From Acinetobacter kookii (GTDB lineage: Bacteria > Pseudomonadota > Gammaproteobacteria > Pseudomonadales > Moraxellaceae), in NCBI RefSeq assembly GCF_900096895.1, contig NZ_FMYO01000005.1:62001-126000 (forward strand): 64,000 nucleotides of DNA, written 5' to 3'. This document shows positions 17,092 through 26,177 of the stretch, in pieces. Position 1 is the stretch's first letter. The number at the start of each line of letters is the position of its first letter. A program made the position numbers and the translations under genes. The notes below the pieces were generated by a model, which was not told where the DNA came from, ran no database searches, and saw only the letters and a program-made list of their open reading frames with translations.

Positions 17092-17946
17092 ATGTCTGGT
17101 GGAACAATTATTGTTTTGGCGCTGCTGGTTTTTGCCGGGGTGACCATTTTTAAAGGGGTGCGCATTGTCCCGCAGGGTTATAAGTGGATTGTGCAACGTC
17201 TGGGTAAATACCATACCACTCTGGCTCCCGGCCTGAGCTTTGTGATTCCCTATATTGATGAAGTGGCATATAAAGTGACCACCAAAGATATCGTGCTGGA
17301 TATTCCTTCGCAGGAAGTGATTACCCGTGACAATGCGGTACTGCTGATGAATGCAGTGGCCTACATTAATATCACCACCCCGGAAAAAGCGGTTTACGGT
17401 ATTGAAAACTATACCTGGGCCATTCAGAACCTGGTGCAAACCTCACTGCGTTCTATTGTCGGTGAAATGGATCTGGATGATGCGCTGTCTTCACGTGACC
17501 ATATTAAAGCCAAACTGAAAGCCGCCATTTCCGATGATATTTCGGATTGGGGCATTACCCTGAAAACCGTGGAAATTCAGGATATTCAGCCATCATCGAC
17601 CATGCAGGCGGCAATGGAAGCCCAAGCGGCTGCCGAGCGTCAGCGCCGTGCAACCGTGACCAAGGCAGATGGTGAAAAACAGGCGGCTATTTTAGAAGCC
17701 GATGGCCGCCTGGAAGCTTCACGCCGTGATGCAGAAGCGCAAGTTGTCCTGGCTGAAGCCTCACAAAAAGCCATTGAGATGGTGACTTCAGCGGTTGGCG
17801 ATAAAGAAATTCCGGTCGCTTATTTGCTCGGTGAACAGTATGTCAAAGCCATGCAGGACATGTCGAAGTCCAATAATGCCAAAACTGTGGTGTTGCCTGC
17901 CGACATCCTGCATACCATCCGTGGAGTGATGGGACGCAATCAGTAA
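17092..17946 (+). CDS. qmcA: SPFH/Band 7 membrane protein (QmcA/stomatin type)
   Basis: 284 aa. It has one N-terminal membrane anchor (about 3-21), a Band 7 domain (about 22-180: VPQGYKWIVQRLGKYHTTLAPGLSFVIP), then an alanine- and glutamate-rich coiled coil (about 180-235: EAQAAAERQRRATVTKADGEKQAAI). It is expected to assemble into large membrane-associated rings facing the periplasm or cytoplasm. The NfeD partner lies just upstream. A strong GAGGAA ribosome site precedes the ATG, and an intrinsic terminator follows the stop. Confidence 0.85.
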   Translation: MSGGTIIVLALLVFAGVTIFKGVRIVPQGYKWIVQRLGKYHTTLAPGLSFVIPYIDEVAYKVTTKDIVLDIPSQEVITRDNAVLLMNAVAYINITTPEKAVYGIENYTWAIQNLVQTSLRSIVGEMDLDDALSSRDHIKAKLKAAISDDISDWGITLKTVEIQDIQPSSTMQAAMEAQAAAERQRRATVTKADGEKQAAILEADGRLEASRRDAEAQVVLAEASQKAIEMVTSAVGDKEIPVAYLLGEQYVKAMQDMSKSNNAKTVVLPADILHTIRGVMGRNQ

Positions 17947-17962
17947 CCTATTCTTTTGACTT

Positions 17963-17997
17963 GAAAAATAGACAGCAAAGGCTGTCTATTTTTATTT
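17963..17997 (+). terminator. Intrinsic terminator of the nfeD-qmcA operon
   Basis: 12-bp stem AAAATAGACAGC / GCTGTCTATTTT (17965-17976 and 17981-17992) with an AAAG loop, followed by a T-rich tail. Confidence 0.88.
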
Positions 17998-18129
17998 CCG
18001 CCACGAAAAAATCTGCAAATTTTTTTAATCTATGGTTAAATTTCGCGTTATTTTTTTTTGAAATTATTTGTGCTTGTTCTTTAAAAGCCTGTGTTTCGAT
18101 CTACTGTCCACCGTGTAAATGGATACCGT

Positions 18130-19620
18130 ATGAGCTCCCTGAATCCGACCTTAATCACCTTTCTTTTTTATATTGTCGCCATGGTCGCGATTGGCCTTCT
18201 GGCTTATCGCGCGACAGCCAATTTCTCTGATTACATTTTGGGAGGTCGTCGTTTAGGTAGTTTCGTGACGGCGCTCTCTGCCGGTGCTTCAGACATGAGT
18301 GGCTGGCTGCTGATGGGCCTTCCGGGCGCAATTTATCTTTCAGGTTTATCTGAAATGTGGATTGCCATTGGTCTGATTATTGGTGCATGGCTTAACTGGC
18401 TGCTGGTTGCCGGACGTTTACGTGTACACACCGAAGTACAGCACAATGCCCTGACCTTGCCGGACTATTTTTCCAACCGTTTTAACGACCAGAAGAAAAT
18501 CCTGCGTGTGGCATCAGCTTTCATCATTTTGATTTTCTTTGCTATTTACTGTGCTTCAGGCATGGTGGCCGGTGCACGCCTGTTTGAAAACATGTTTGGC
18601 CTATCCTATAGCACGGCGCTTTGGATCAGTGCGATTGCCACCATCAGTTATGTTTTTATCGGTGGCTTCCTCGCGGTCAGCTGGACCGATACCATTCAGG
18701 CGACATTGATGATTTTTGCCTTGTTACTGACCCCTATTGTGACCATTTTGAGTTTCTCGGACCTGTCTCAAATGACCTTGGCACTTGAGGCAGCACGTCC
18801 ACAAGCCATGAATGTCATGGGGGATTTGAGCTTTGTGGCGATTATGTCCCTGCTTGCCTGGGGCTTGGGTTATTTTGGTCAACCGCATATTCTGGTGCGT
18901 TTTATGGCTGCAGATTCGGTGAAATCCATTCCCAATGCACGCCGTATTGGTATGGCCTGGATGACTTTATGCCTGGGTGGTGCAGTGGCGGCAGGTTTCT
19001 TCGGGATTGCCTACTTCCAGCAGCATCCGGAACTTGCCGGTGCAGTAACGGCCAATCCTGAAACCGTATTTATGGAGCTGACTAAAATCCTGTTCAATCC
19101 TTGGGTAGCAGGCATTGTACTTGCAGCCATTTTGGCCGCAGTGATGAGTACCCTGAGCTGCCAGTTACTGGTCTGCTCAAGTACGCTAACCGAAGATTTT
19201 TACAAATCCTTCCTGCGTAAAAACGCATCGCAAACCGAACTGGTCTGGATTGGCCGTCTCATGGTGTTACTGATTGCCCTGCTTGCTATCTGGATGGCTG
19301 GAAACCCTGAATCCAAGGTGCTTGGTTTAGTCGCTTATGCCTGGGCGGGCTTTGGTGCGGCTTTTGGTCCACTGATTATTCTGTCCTTGTTCTGGCGTCG
19401 TATGACTTTAAATGGCGCACTTGCCGGTATGCTGGTCGGAGCAGTGGTGGTCATTCTGTGGAAAAACCTGTTGGGCGATACCGGTGTTTATGAAATTATT
19501 CCGGGCTTCATTGCTTCAATCATTGCCATTGTCGTGGTCAGCCTGCTGGGTAAAGCCCCTTCTGCTGAAGTGACCACCCGTTTCGATGAAGGTGACCGCC
19601 TGTATAAAGCATCTAAATAA
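18130..19620 (+). CDS. putP: Sodium/proline symporter PutP
   Basis: 496 aa from the ATG at 18130; E. coli PutP is 502 aa. The longer frame to 18091 adds a hydrophilic leader unlike the family. About thirteen transmembrane spans follow. The family sodium- and proline-site region is visible: GGRRLGSFVTALSAGASDMSGWLLMGLPGA (about 39-69) with the conserved Asp and Ser residues, then GYFGQPHILVRFMA. The protein imports proline with sodium across the inner membrane. No putA lies next to it. Its 3' end is shared with ispA through a bidirectional terminator. Confidence 0.9.
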   Translation: MSSLNPTLITFLFYIVAMVAIGLLAYRATANFSDYILGGRRLGSFVTALSAGASDMSGWLLMGLPGAIYLSGLSEMWIAIGLIIGAWLNWLLVAGRLRVHTEVQHNALTLPDYFSNRFNDQKKILRVASAFIILIFFAIYCASGMVAGARLFENMFGLSYSTALWISAIATISYVFIGGFLAVSWTDTIQATLMIFALLLTPIVTILSFSDLSQMTLALEAARPQAMNVMGDLSFVAIMSLLAWGLGYFGQPHILVRFMAADSVKSIPNARRIGMAWMTLCLGGAVAAGFFGIAYFQQHPELAGAVTANPETVFMELTKILFNPWVAGIVLAAILAAVMSTLSCQLLVCSSTLTEDFYKSFLRKNASQTELVWIGRLMVLLIALLAIWMAGNPESKVLGLVAYAWAGFGAAFGPLIILSLFWRRMTLNGALAGMLVGAVVVILWKNLLGDTGVYEIIPGFIASIIAIVVVSLLGKAPSAEVTTRFDEGDRLYKASK

Positions 19621-19640
19621 TTTTTACAGTCTAAGCGCGT

Positions 19641-19673
19641 AAAAAAAAGAGGACTTTAAGTCCTCTTTTTTTG
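19641..19673. terminator. Bidirectional terminator between putP and ispA
   Basis: AAAAAGAGGACTT / AAGTCCTCTTTTT, with A-runs on one side and T-runs on the other. It serves both converging genes. Confidence 0.88.
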
Positions 19674-19701
19674 ATTCAATTTTGATGAATTTACATTATT
19701 T

Positions 19702-20610
19702 TTAACTTTTACGCGCCAATAAAAATTCTGAAATCTGGTTCAGTTCAGCTGCATCTTCAGCAAACATCTCCAAAGCATTAAAGGCTTGATCATGCAGCTC
19801 CTTGGCATAGGCCTGAGCTTTTTCCAGCCCCATGAGTGCAGGATAAGTCGATTTATCCACTTGCTCATCCTTGCCCGCAGTTTTCCCCAGTACTGCCGTA
19901 TCGGAAATAATATCCAGAATGTCATCCTGCACCTGAAAGGCCAGTCCAATCGCTTGCGCATATTCACGCAGTTTAGGAATGGCAGGATCTGTACCTTCAA
20001 ATACGGTCACGGCTGCTATCATCACTGCCGCGGAAATCAGGGCACCAGTTTTATTACGGTGAATATTTTCCAGAGCATCCTGATCCACACGCTTGCCTTC
20101 AGCCTGCAAATCCAGCACCTGACCACAGACCATTTTCGAGCTGGCAGTCGCCAGAATTTGCATCTGTTTTAAAACAATGGCCGGAGCAACTGCTGGGCCC
20201 TGGTCAAACAGACGGCTACCCAAGATTTCAAAGGCCATCGACTGCAAGATATCCCCTGCCAGTAATGCCGTATCTTCCCCAAAAGCGACATGACAGGTCG
20301 GTTGACCACGACGCAAGGAATCATTATCCATACAGGGTAAATCATCGTGGGCCAGTGAATAACAGTGAATCATTTCAATGGCGACTGCAGCACGGCGTAC
20401 GGCAGCAAAATTTGCATTCGGTTTTAAAGCAGCGGTGGCATAACAAAGTGCAGGACGTACCCGTTTTCCGCCCAGCATGACCGCATGATACACAGCCCCT
20501 TTAAGCGGCTCCGGTATGGAAAATGCGTCTAATGCCGTTAATAAATCTTGTTGAATACGTTGCTGTGCTTGAGTTAATGCATTTGCTTGCACGTCAGTTA
20601 AAGATGACAC
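19702..20610 (-). CDS. ispA: Farnesyl diphosphate synthase / short-chain polyprenyl synthase
   Basis: 302 aa cytosolic enzyme condensing isopentenyl diphosphate with allylic diphosphates. The first aspartate-rich motif is DDLPCMDND (from Asp89), with the Arg pair shortly after it; the second is QVQDDILD. The N-terminal GGKRVRPAL substrate loop (about 47-55) is also intact. The length equals E. coli IspA (299 aa). No dxs or xseB gene sits beside it, unlike in E. coli. It is followed by the shared terminator with putP. Confidence 0.88.
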   Translation of the reverse strand: MSSLTDVQANALTQAQQRIQQDLLTALDAFSIPEPLKGAVYHAVMLGGKRVRPALCYATAALKPNANFAAVRRAAVAIEMIHCYSLAHDDLPCMDNDSLRRGQPTCHVAFGEDTALLAGDILQSMAFEILGSRLFDQGPAVAPAIVLKQMQILATASSKMVCGQVLDLQAEGKRVDQDALENIHRNKTGALISAAVMIAAVTVFEGTDPAIPKLREYAQAIGLAFQVQDDILDIISDTAVLGKTAGKDEQVDKSTYPALMGLEKAQAYAKELHDQAFNALEMFAEDAAELNQISEFLLARKS

Positions 20611-20828
20611 ATTCGCCTCGAATACTTTGCTTTGGGAATAGATCGGGAAAATTAAAAATGCTCCGATCTAATATACAACGCTCTTGTCACCTTCGACAGA
20701 GAACTTGTGATTCCTCATCTACATGAGAATTGAACCGTCATCATCGTTTAAGCTTGAACCAGGCTAACTTATTGATCAATGACAAGCAGCATGATACTGC
20801 TTTCTCGCAAGATTCTCTATCTTGTTTG

Positions 20829-22019
20829 CTATTTCAAGCTATCTTCCGGAATTCGAACCCAACCTTCCATCAGTACCCGTGCACTGCGGCTCATGACCGC
20901 TTTTTTGACTACCCATTGTCCATTTTCATGAACAGCTTGTGCACCGACTCTTAAAGTACCAGATGGATGCCCGAAGCGTACCGCTTCACGTACTCCGCCA
21001 CCTGCTGCCAGATTGACCAGCGTTCCAGGAATCGCAGCAGCCGTACCGATCGCCACCGCAGCCGTGCCCATCATGGCATGATGCAGTTTGCCCATCGACA
21101 AGGCGCGAACCAGCAAATCGACATCAGTGGTTTGAATGTCTTTACCGCTTGAAGATGTGTAGGCTTTAGGTTTCGATACAAAGGCAATTTTCGGGGTATG
21201 TTGGCGCTTTTCCGCTTCGGAAATGTCCTGAATCAGTCCCATCTGTTTGGCGCCATAAGCGCGGATGGTTTCAAAACGTGCCAGAGCTTGGGCATCGCCA
21301 TTAATGGCATCCTGTAATTCAGTGCCCTCATAGCCAATATCTTCAGCATTCAAGAAGATGGTCGGAATACCGGCATTAATAAAGGTCGCCTGGAAAGTTC
21401 CGATTTCCGGCACTTCCAGGGTATCCACGACATTCCCCGTCGGGAACATGGCTCCGCCCTCTTCACCATCATCAGCCGGGTCCAGAAATTCAATTGCAAC
21501 TTCAGCTGCCGGGAAAGTCACCCCATCCAGTTCAAAATCACCGGTTTCCTGTACCTGTCCGTTGGTGATCGGCACATGGGCAATAATGGTTTTTTGAATA
21601 TTGGCTTGCCAGATACGAACGGTACAAATGCCATTTTCAGGAATACGTTCTGCATTTACCAAGCCGTTGGAAATGGCAAATGAGCCGACTGCAGCCGTCA
21701 AGTTACCGCAGTTGCCGCTCCAGTCCACAAAAGGCTGATCAATCGAAACCTGTCCAAATAAATAATCGACATCATGATCTGGCTGGGTACTTTTAGCCAA
21801 AATCACGGTTTTACTGGTACTTGAAGTTGCTCCACCCATGCCATCAATCTGCTTGCCGTATGGATCAGGACTTCCAATTACTCGCAGCAATAACTGATCA
21901 CGCACTTTTCCAGCCTGCTGTGCAGCTTGTGGCAAGTCATCCAGTTTAAAAAACACACCTTTACTGGTACCGCCACGCATATAGGTTGCTGGAATCTTGA
22001 TTTGTGGAGCAAAACTCAT
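20829..22019 (-). CDS. prpF: PrpF-family isomerase (2-methylaconitate cis-trans isomerase-like)
   Basis: 396 aa. The N-terminus IPATYMRGGTSKGVFF, then GATSSTSK (about 63-70) and SGNCGNLTAAVG (about 100-111, with the family cysteine), are hallmarks of PrpF/DUF453. It has a two-domain diaminopimelate-epimerase-like fold. PrpF isomerises 2-methylaconitate so that AcnD-type propionate degradation can proceed. Here prpB, prpC and acnD are absent, so it either works with a distant prp locus or is a paralogue acting on another aconitate-like substrate such as oxalomesaconate. It is divergent from the permease gene. Confidence 0.75.
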   Translation of the reverse strand: MSFAPQIKIPATYMRGGTSKGVFFKLDDLPQAAQQAGKVRDQLLLRVIGSPDPYGKQIDGMGGATSSTSKTVILAKSTQPDHDVDYLFGQVSIDQPFVDWSGNCGNLTAAVGSFAISNGLVNAERIPENGICTVRIWQANIQKTIIAHVPITNGQVQETGDFELDGVTFPAAEVAIEFLDPADDGEEGGAMFPTGNVVDTLEVPEIGTFQATFINAGIPTIFLNAEDIGYEGTELQDAINGDAQALARFETIRAYGAKQMGLIQDISEAEKRQHTPKIAFVSKPKAYTSSSGKDIQTTDVDLLVRALSMGKLHHAMMGTAAVAIGTAAAIPGTLVNLAAGGGVREAVRFGHPSGTLRVGAQAVHENGQWVVKKAVMSRSARVLMEGWVRIPEDSLK

Positions 22020-22342
22020 TTCTCTTTTATCCTTTCATTTATCATTGTTGTACATCTTCAGCAAAATGCTAAAAAGTATCATAGCGATTTTTTGATGAAA
22101 TAGATGCTTTCTTGACTTAAGTATAAAAAACGGATATCAAACTTTTTTTTATCATTAACATCATTTTATTTTATGTAATTAAAAATAAAATTAATTCCTT
22201 GATTCGAAATTAAAATATATAAAATATGTTTTTTGTGATTATTTTTTAACAACCTCCCTCCTGGCCCTGTACTAGGCTTATACATTTCAATCTATTACAA
22301 TCTATTACAATCCTTTCCTTACACATTGTCGGGCTGAATACT
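22020..22342. other. Divergent promoter region between prpF and the AroP-like permease
   Basis: 323 bp, AT-rich, with no gene. At 22288-22313 a 10-bp unit CAATCTATTA is repeated two and a half times, about 30 bp before the permease start. It may be a regulator site or a slippage-prone tract. Confidence 0.5.
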
Positions 22343-23698
22343 TTGAACAACGAGTCTTCCAAACTTCAGCGTGGCTTAAAGAACCGTCATATCCAACTGA
22401 TCGCCATGGGCGGTGCAATTGGGACAGGCTTATTCTTAGGTTCCGCACAGGTCATCCAATCTGCTGGCCCTTCCATTATTCTGGGTTATGCCATTGGTGG
22501 TTTAATCGCCTTTTTAATCATGCGCCAACTGGGTGAAATGATTGTACATGAGCCTGTAGCAGGATCATTTAGCCATTTTGCCTTTAAATATTGGGGCAAA
22601 TTCCCGGGCTTCCTGGCGGGTTGGAATTACTGGATCTTATATATTCTAGTAGCCATGACAGAGCTGACTGCAGTCGCCAAATATATCAATTACTGGTGGC
22701 CGCATATTCCTGCATGGGCTTCGGTACTGTTCTTTTTCATTGTCATTACTCTGGTCAATCTCGGCAATGTGAAGTTTTATGGCGAATCCGAATTCTGGCT
22801 TTCCATTGTTAAAGTGACTGCCGTGATTTCCATGATTGTTTTCGGTTTGTATTTATTGCTGACCGCAGATGCAGGTTCGACCTCTTCATTTAGCAATCTC
22901 TGGGCACATGGCGGTTTCTTCCCGAATGGTTTTGAAGGCCTGTTCTATATGCTGGCTTTCCTCATGTTCGCCTTTGGCGGTATTGAACTGATTGGTATGG
23001 CGGCTGCGGAAGCCAAAGACCCGGAAAAAACCATTCCTAAAGCCATTAACCAGGTCGTTTTTCGTATCCTGATTTTCTATGTGGGTTCACTTACGATTCT
23101 TTTATCCTTAGTGCCTTGGAACCAGCTAGACCTCGGTGGTCTGGATAAAAGCCCATTTGTGATGATTTTCAGTCAACTCGGTATTGGCTGGGCAGCGCAC
23201 TTACTGAACTTCATTATCTTGACTGCGGCACTGTCTGTTTATAACAGCGGTATGTATGCCAATAGCCGTATGCTGTATGGTCTGGCACAGCAAGGCAATG
23301 CACCAAGAGCGTTCCTGAAAGTGAATAAACAAGGTGTACCTATTCCTGCTGTTTTATTCTCGGCCCTGCTTATTTTCGGTTGTGTGCTTTTAAACTACTT
23401 TGTTCCAGAAGACGCTTTAGGTCACTTGATGTACGTGGTCGTGGGTGCATTGGTTCTTAACTGGGCCATGATCAGTCTGACGCATTTGAAATTCAAACAG
23501 GCTGTCAAAAACGCTGCGATTCAAACCAAGTTCCCGGCACTCTGGGCTCCTGTCAGCAATTATGTGGTACTGATCTTTATTGCAACAGTCCTTTATATTA
23601 TGTGGACCCAAGGTTTTAAAGAATCTGTACTGATGATTCCAGTCTGGATTGTGCTGATGTTTGGCCTATTCAAAAGCCTAAATGCGAAGAAATCTTAA
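22343..23698 (+). CDS. aroP: Amino acid permease, AroP-like
   Basis: 451 aa APC-superfamily permease with about twelve spans. It follows E. coli AroP closely along its whole length: LQRGLKNRHIQLIAMGGAIGTGLFLGSA (about 8-35), RQLGEMIVHEPVAGSFSHFA, GWNYWILYILVAMTELTAV, and NSRMLYGLAQQGNAP. It should import phenylalanine, tyrosine and tryptophan, or a close mixture, with protons. The start is taken as TTG at 22343 because the first in-frame ATG lies inside the first membrane helix; no strong ribosome site is visible. A strong terminator follows. Confidence 0.78.
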   Translation: MNNESSKLQRGLKNRHIQLIAMGGAIGTGLFLGSAQVIQSAGPSIILGYAIGGLIAFLIMRQLGEMIVHEPVAGSFSHFAFKYWGKFPGFLAGWNYWILYILVAMTELTAVAKYINYWWPHIPAWASVLFFFIVITLVNLGNVKFYGESEFWLSIVKVTAVISMIVFGLYLLLTADAGSTSSFSNLWAHGGFFPNGFEGLFYMLAFLMFAFGGIELIGMAAAEAKDPEKTIPKAINQVVFRILIFYVGSLTILLSLVPWNQLDLGGLDKSPFVMIFSQLGIGWAAHLLNFIILTAALSVYNSGMYANSRMLYGLAQQGNAPRAFLKVNKQGVPIPAVLFSALLIFGCVLLNYFVPEDALGHLMYVVVGALVLNWAMISLTHLKFKQAVKNAAIQTKFPALWAPVSNYVVLIFIATVLYIMWTQGFKESVLMIPVWIVLMFGLFKSLNAKKS

Positions 23699-23723
23699 GC
23701 ACAAAATTCATTTAACTCATTTT

Positions 23724-23757
23724 AAAAAGTTATTGTTTCGACAATAACTTTTTTTTT
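23724..23757 (+). terminator. Intrinsic terminator of the AroP-like permease gene
   Basis: 11-bp stem AAAGTTATTGT / ACAATAACTTT with a TTCG loop and a following T-run. Confidence 0.9.
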
Positions 23758-23788
23758 ACCGGTATTTGCGCTAAATTAGCTGCGCATT

Positions 23789-23864
23789 GCGCCCTTAGCT
23801 TAACTGGATAGAGCAGTTGCCTCCTAAGCGACCGACGTGGGTTCGAGTCCCGCAGGGCGCACCA
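23789..23864 (+). tRNA. tRNA-Arg (anticodon CCT)
   Basis: 76-nt cloverleaf with encoded CCA. Acceptor stem GCGCCCT / AGGGCGC; anticodon stem GTTGC / GCGAC with loop CTCCTAA, hence anticodon CCT reading AGG; T-arm GTGGG-TTCGAGT-CCCGC. Its 3' end is the integration site of the downstream island, and the insertion reconstitutes the complete tRNA. Confidence 0.95.
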
Positions 23865-23865
23865 T
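23841..23865 (+). repeat. attL: left copy of the 25-bp island core repeat
   Basis: The last 24 nt of tRNA-Arg(CCT) plus one base, from GTTCGAG to GCGCACCAT. It is identical to 62205-62229. Confidence 0.92.
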
Positions 23866-23982
23866 TTTATGGTTTATTTTGATCTACAACACTTCAAGAT
23901 AATTTTAAAAATATATAAAATTCAGTGTTTTATTAAAAATTAAAATCTAAGTAAGTCTATAAAACTCTAACTTAATGCATAT

Positions 23983-24040
23983 TTTTTTGCGGTAGATTTT
24001 ACGGTAAGATGTATTACCGCAAAAAATCTTACCGTAAAAA
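23983..24040. repeat. Left-end integrase/excisionase arm-type repeats
   Basis: Two direct units TTTTGCGGTA and TTTTACGGTA(AGAT) are followed by their inverted forms TACCGCAAAA and (ATCT)TACCGTAAAA, making interleaved palindromes. The last unit overlaps the integrase ATG. Related units occur at the right end (62127-62154). The sites could bind the integrase or repress int. Confidence 0.65.
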
Positions 24041-25257
24041 TGCCAAAAATCGTTATACCACTTACAGATACCAAAATTAAAACTATCAAAGCAGACTCTA
24101 CGAAAGTACAAAAGCTTGCCGATGGCAATGGCTTATTTTTGATTATTTCAAAGACTGGTGATAAAAGCTGGAGATTTGATTATTCACGTCCCTATACCAA
24201 AAAGAGAAATTCTCTAAGCTTTGGTTCATACCCTACAGTCTCTTTAGCCGATGCAAGAACTAAACGTGAAGGAGCTCGCACTCTTCTCTCTCAAAATATC
24301 GACCCGCATGTTGAAAAGGTTAGAATTGAGAATGAGATATTAAATGCGAATAATAATAATTTTTATAATATTGCAAATGAATGGATAGAAAAACAAGACT
24401 TTGCCGAATCAACAATTAAAGGACAACAACGCTTATTAGAAGTAATTAATCAATATATTGGAAAAATTCCAGTACATGAAATTAAAGCCATGGATATACT
24501 AAAAGTTTGTCGAATTTATGAAAAAGAAGAAAAATTAGAAACAGCTAAAAAGGTCAAAGTGAAATGCGGTCAAATCCTTCGATATGCGGTTTCTATTGGG
24601 CTTTGTGAACGTGATGTTACTCAAGATTTAAAAGGAGCTATTTCGCCTCCCAAAGTAACACACATGGCAGCTTTGGTAGAGCCTAAAGATTTTGCCTTGC
24701 TCCTAAAAGACATTGATCATTATGAGGGTTCAGCAGTCACTCGATATGCCCTACGTATTGCGCCTTTAGTTTTTGTTCGCCCAGGCGAATTAAGACATGC
24801 AAAATGGCAAGATATCGACCTTACAAAGGGTTTGTGGAGTTACACTCCTCCGAAAACGAAATCAAAGACTGGAGTTCAGCATATTGTCCCTCTTTCAACT
24901 CAAGTTATTCACTTGCTTGCTGAACTTGCTCTCATAACAAAAGCTAAAAGTGAGTTTGTATTTCCAGCAACAACTTCTAACTTAAAGCCGATGTCAGAAA
25001 ATACGATTAATCAAGCTTTACGTCGCTTAGGCTATACCAGTGAACAAGCATGCGGACATGGTTTCCGTGCTTCTGCACGTACAATATTAGAAGAGGTTTT
25101 AGAGTTTCCGATTGAACTGATTGAGCAACAACTTGCCCATCAAGTAAGAGATATGCATGGCCGAGCATATAACCGTACCAAGCATTTAGAAAAGAGAAAA
25201 GTGATGATGCAAAAATGGGCTGATTATTGTGAGCAAATTAAAAAGGATTTTTTATAA
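24040..25257 (+). CDS. int: P4-type tyrosine integrase
   Basis: 405 aa. The N-terminal DUF4102-type arm-binding domain (about 1-95: LADGNGLFLIISKTGDKSWRFDY) is followed by a core-binding helical domain (about 105-200) and the catalytic domain. The catalytic residues are Arg247 (VRPGELRH), His340 and Arg343 (GHGFR), His367 (LAHQVRD) and nucleophile Tyr377 (GRAYNRT). It directs site-specific recombination between attL and attR. It lies 175 bp from the tRNA, reads inwards, and its start codon is buried in the arm-site repeats, so integrase binding may repress its own gene. Confidence 0.93.
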   Translation: MPKIVIPLTDTKIKTIKADSTKVQKLADGNGLFLIISKTGDKSWRFDYSRPYTKKRNSLSFGSYPTVSLADARTKREGARTLLSQNIDPHVEKVRIENEILNANNNNFYNIANEWIEKQDFAESTIKGQQRLLEVINQYIGKIPVHEIKAMDILKVCRIYEKEEKLETAKKVKVKCGQILRYAVSIGLCERDVTQDLKGAISPPKVTHMAALVEPKDFALLLKDIDHYEGSAVTRYALRIAPLVFVRPGELRHAKWQDIDLTKGLWSYTPPKTKSKTGVQHIVPLSTQVIHLLAELALITKAKSEFVFPATTSNLKPMSENTINQALRRLGYTSEQACGHGFRASARTILEEVLEFPIELIEQQLAHQVRDMHGRAYNRTKHLEKRKVMMQKWADYCEQIKKDFL

Positions 25258-25450
25258 TAAACATCCGGTGAACTACCTGGTTGATTTCAGGATTGCTTTC
25301 AGTTATGTAGCGAATTGACATTGTTGAAGTAGCTGAGGTTAAATTTAATTGTGAAGGTTCGATGGGGCTTTTTGAGCATTGGTGTACTATTTTTAAATCA
25401 ATAAACAGGTGTCCAACTTTATTAAACCACTACATTCAAAATTTAATTCC

Positions 25451-26155
25451 TTAAAAACTAAGAAATTTTTTATTAAATCGGTTAAGTTCTTTATAAGAAA
25501 AATAAAATCCTGTAGGAAATCCTGAACGAAATAGAAGAGTAAAAGCTCCTTTTAAGCTAATTTTTTGAAATTCTTGCCCTACTTTAGTTTTACACAGAAA
25601 ACCTCGTCGAGTTTGATACTCCGCATCTTTAGAAAAATAATTTGATACGATTTCCAGAAACTTATCTATCGAATTAGGCAAATTGTCTAAATTTTCATTG
25701 CCTATTCTATTAATAATATTTAAATAGACCAGTGTAGGGGTTAAGTTTGCAGGAATTCTATAAAGGTCTCGATGCAAATGTTCAAACGTCATAGGCATAT
25801 TCCAACTTGCGATAAATATTTCTTTACCTTTCAATGGTTTTATATAAAATTCATAACATACTTTCTTATATTTATCATTTAAGTAAATCAAGCAAGAGAG
25901 ATTGTTTTCAGTATGCTTAAGAAACATGACATACGTGTTATCTAAAAATGAATACCCAATTACAGAAAAGCCAATATTTATTAATTCTGCTTCCAACTTT
26001 TGGGATTCTTTATTTATTAAAAATGGAGTCTGATCTCTTCCAATAGACTTTAATGTTATCTTACTAGGATAATTTCCTTTATAAAATTTAAAAAGTAATA
26101 TTAAGTTTAAACCAATAATACATATAGCAATAAAATTTAAAAAAAATCCAACCAC
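25451..26155 (-). CDS. Unknown membrane-anchored protein in the Rhs toxin module
   Basis: 234 aa. One N-terminal hydrophobic segment (about 4-24, FFLNFIAICIIGLNLILLF) with a following basic FYKG suggests a single anchor. The rest is soluble, aromatic and lysine-rich. I do not recognise the family. It is the last gene behind the NucA/NucB-tipped toxin and its SUKH immunity gene, 22 bp downstream of the latter, and it is AT-rich like them. It could be a second immunity protein or the remnant of another toxin-immunity pair. No terminator is evident after it. Confidence 0.6.
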   Translation of the reverse strand: MVGFFLNFIAICIIGLNLILLFKFYKGNYPSKITLKSIGRDQTPFLINKESQKLEAELINIGFSVIGYSFLDNTYVMFLKHTENNLSCLIYLNDKYKKVCYEFYIKPLKGKEIFIASWNMPMTFEHLHRDLYRIPANLTPTLVYLNIINRIGNENLDNLPNSIDKFLEIVSNYFSKDAEYQTRRGFLCKTKVGQEFQKISLKGAFTLLFRSGFPTGFYFSYKELNRFNKKFLSF

Positions 26156-26177
26156 AAAACCACCTTTATAATTAAAT

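Noticed and set aside
16897..17439. 180-codon minus-strand frame opposite the nfeD-SPFH genes
   Set aside because: The opposite strand encodes two well-recognised proteins. The minus frame has no family resemblance and an atypical composition.
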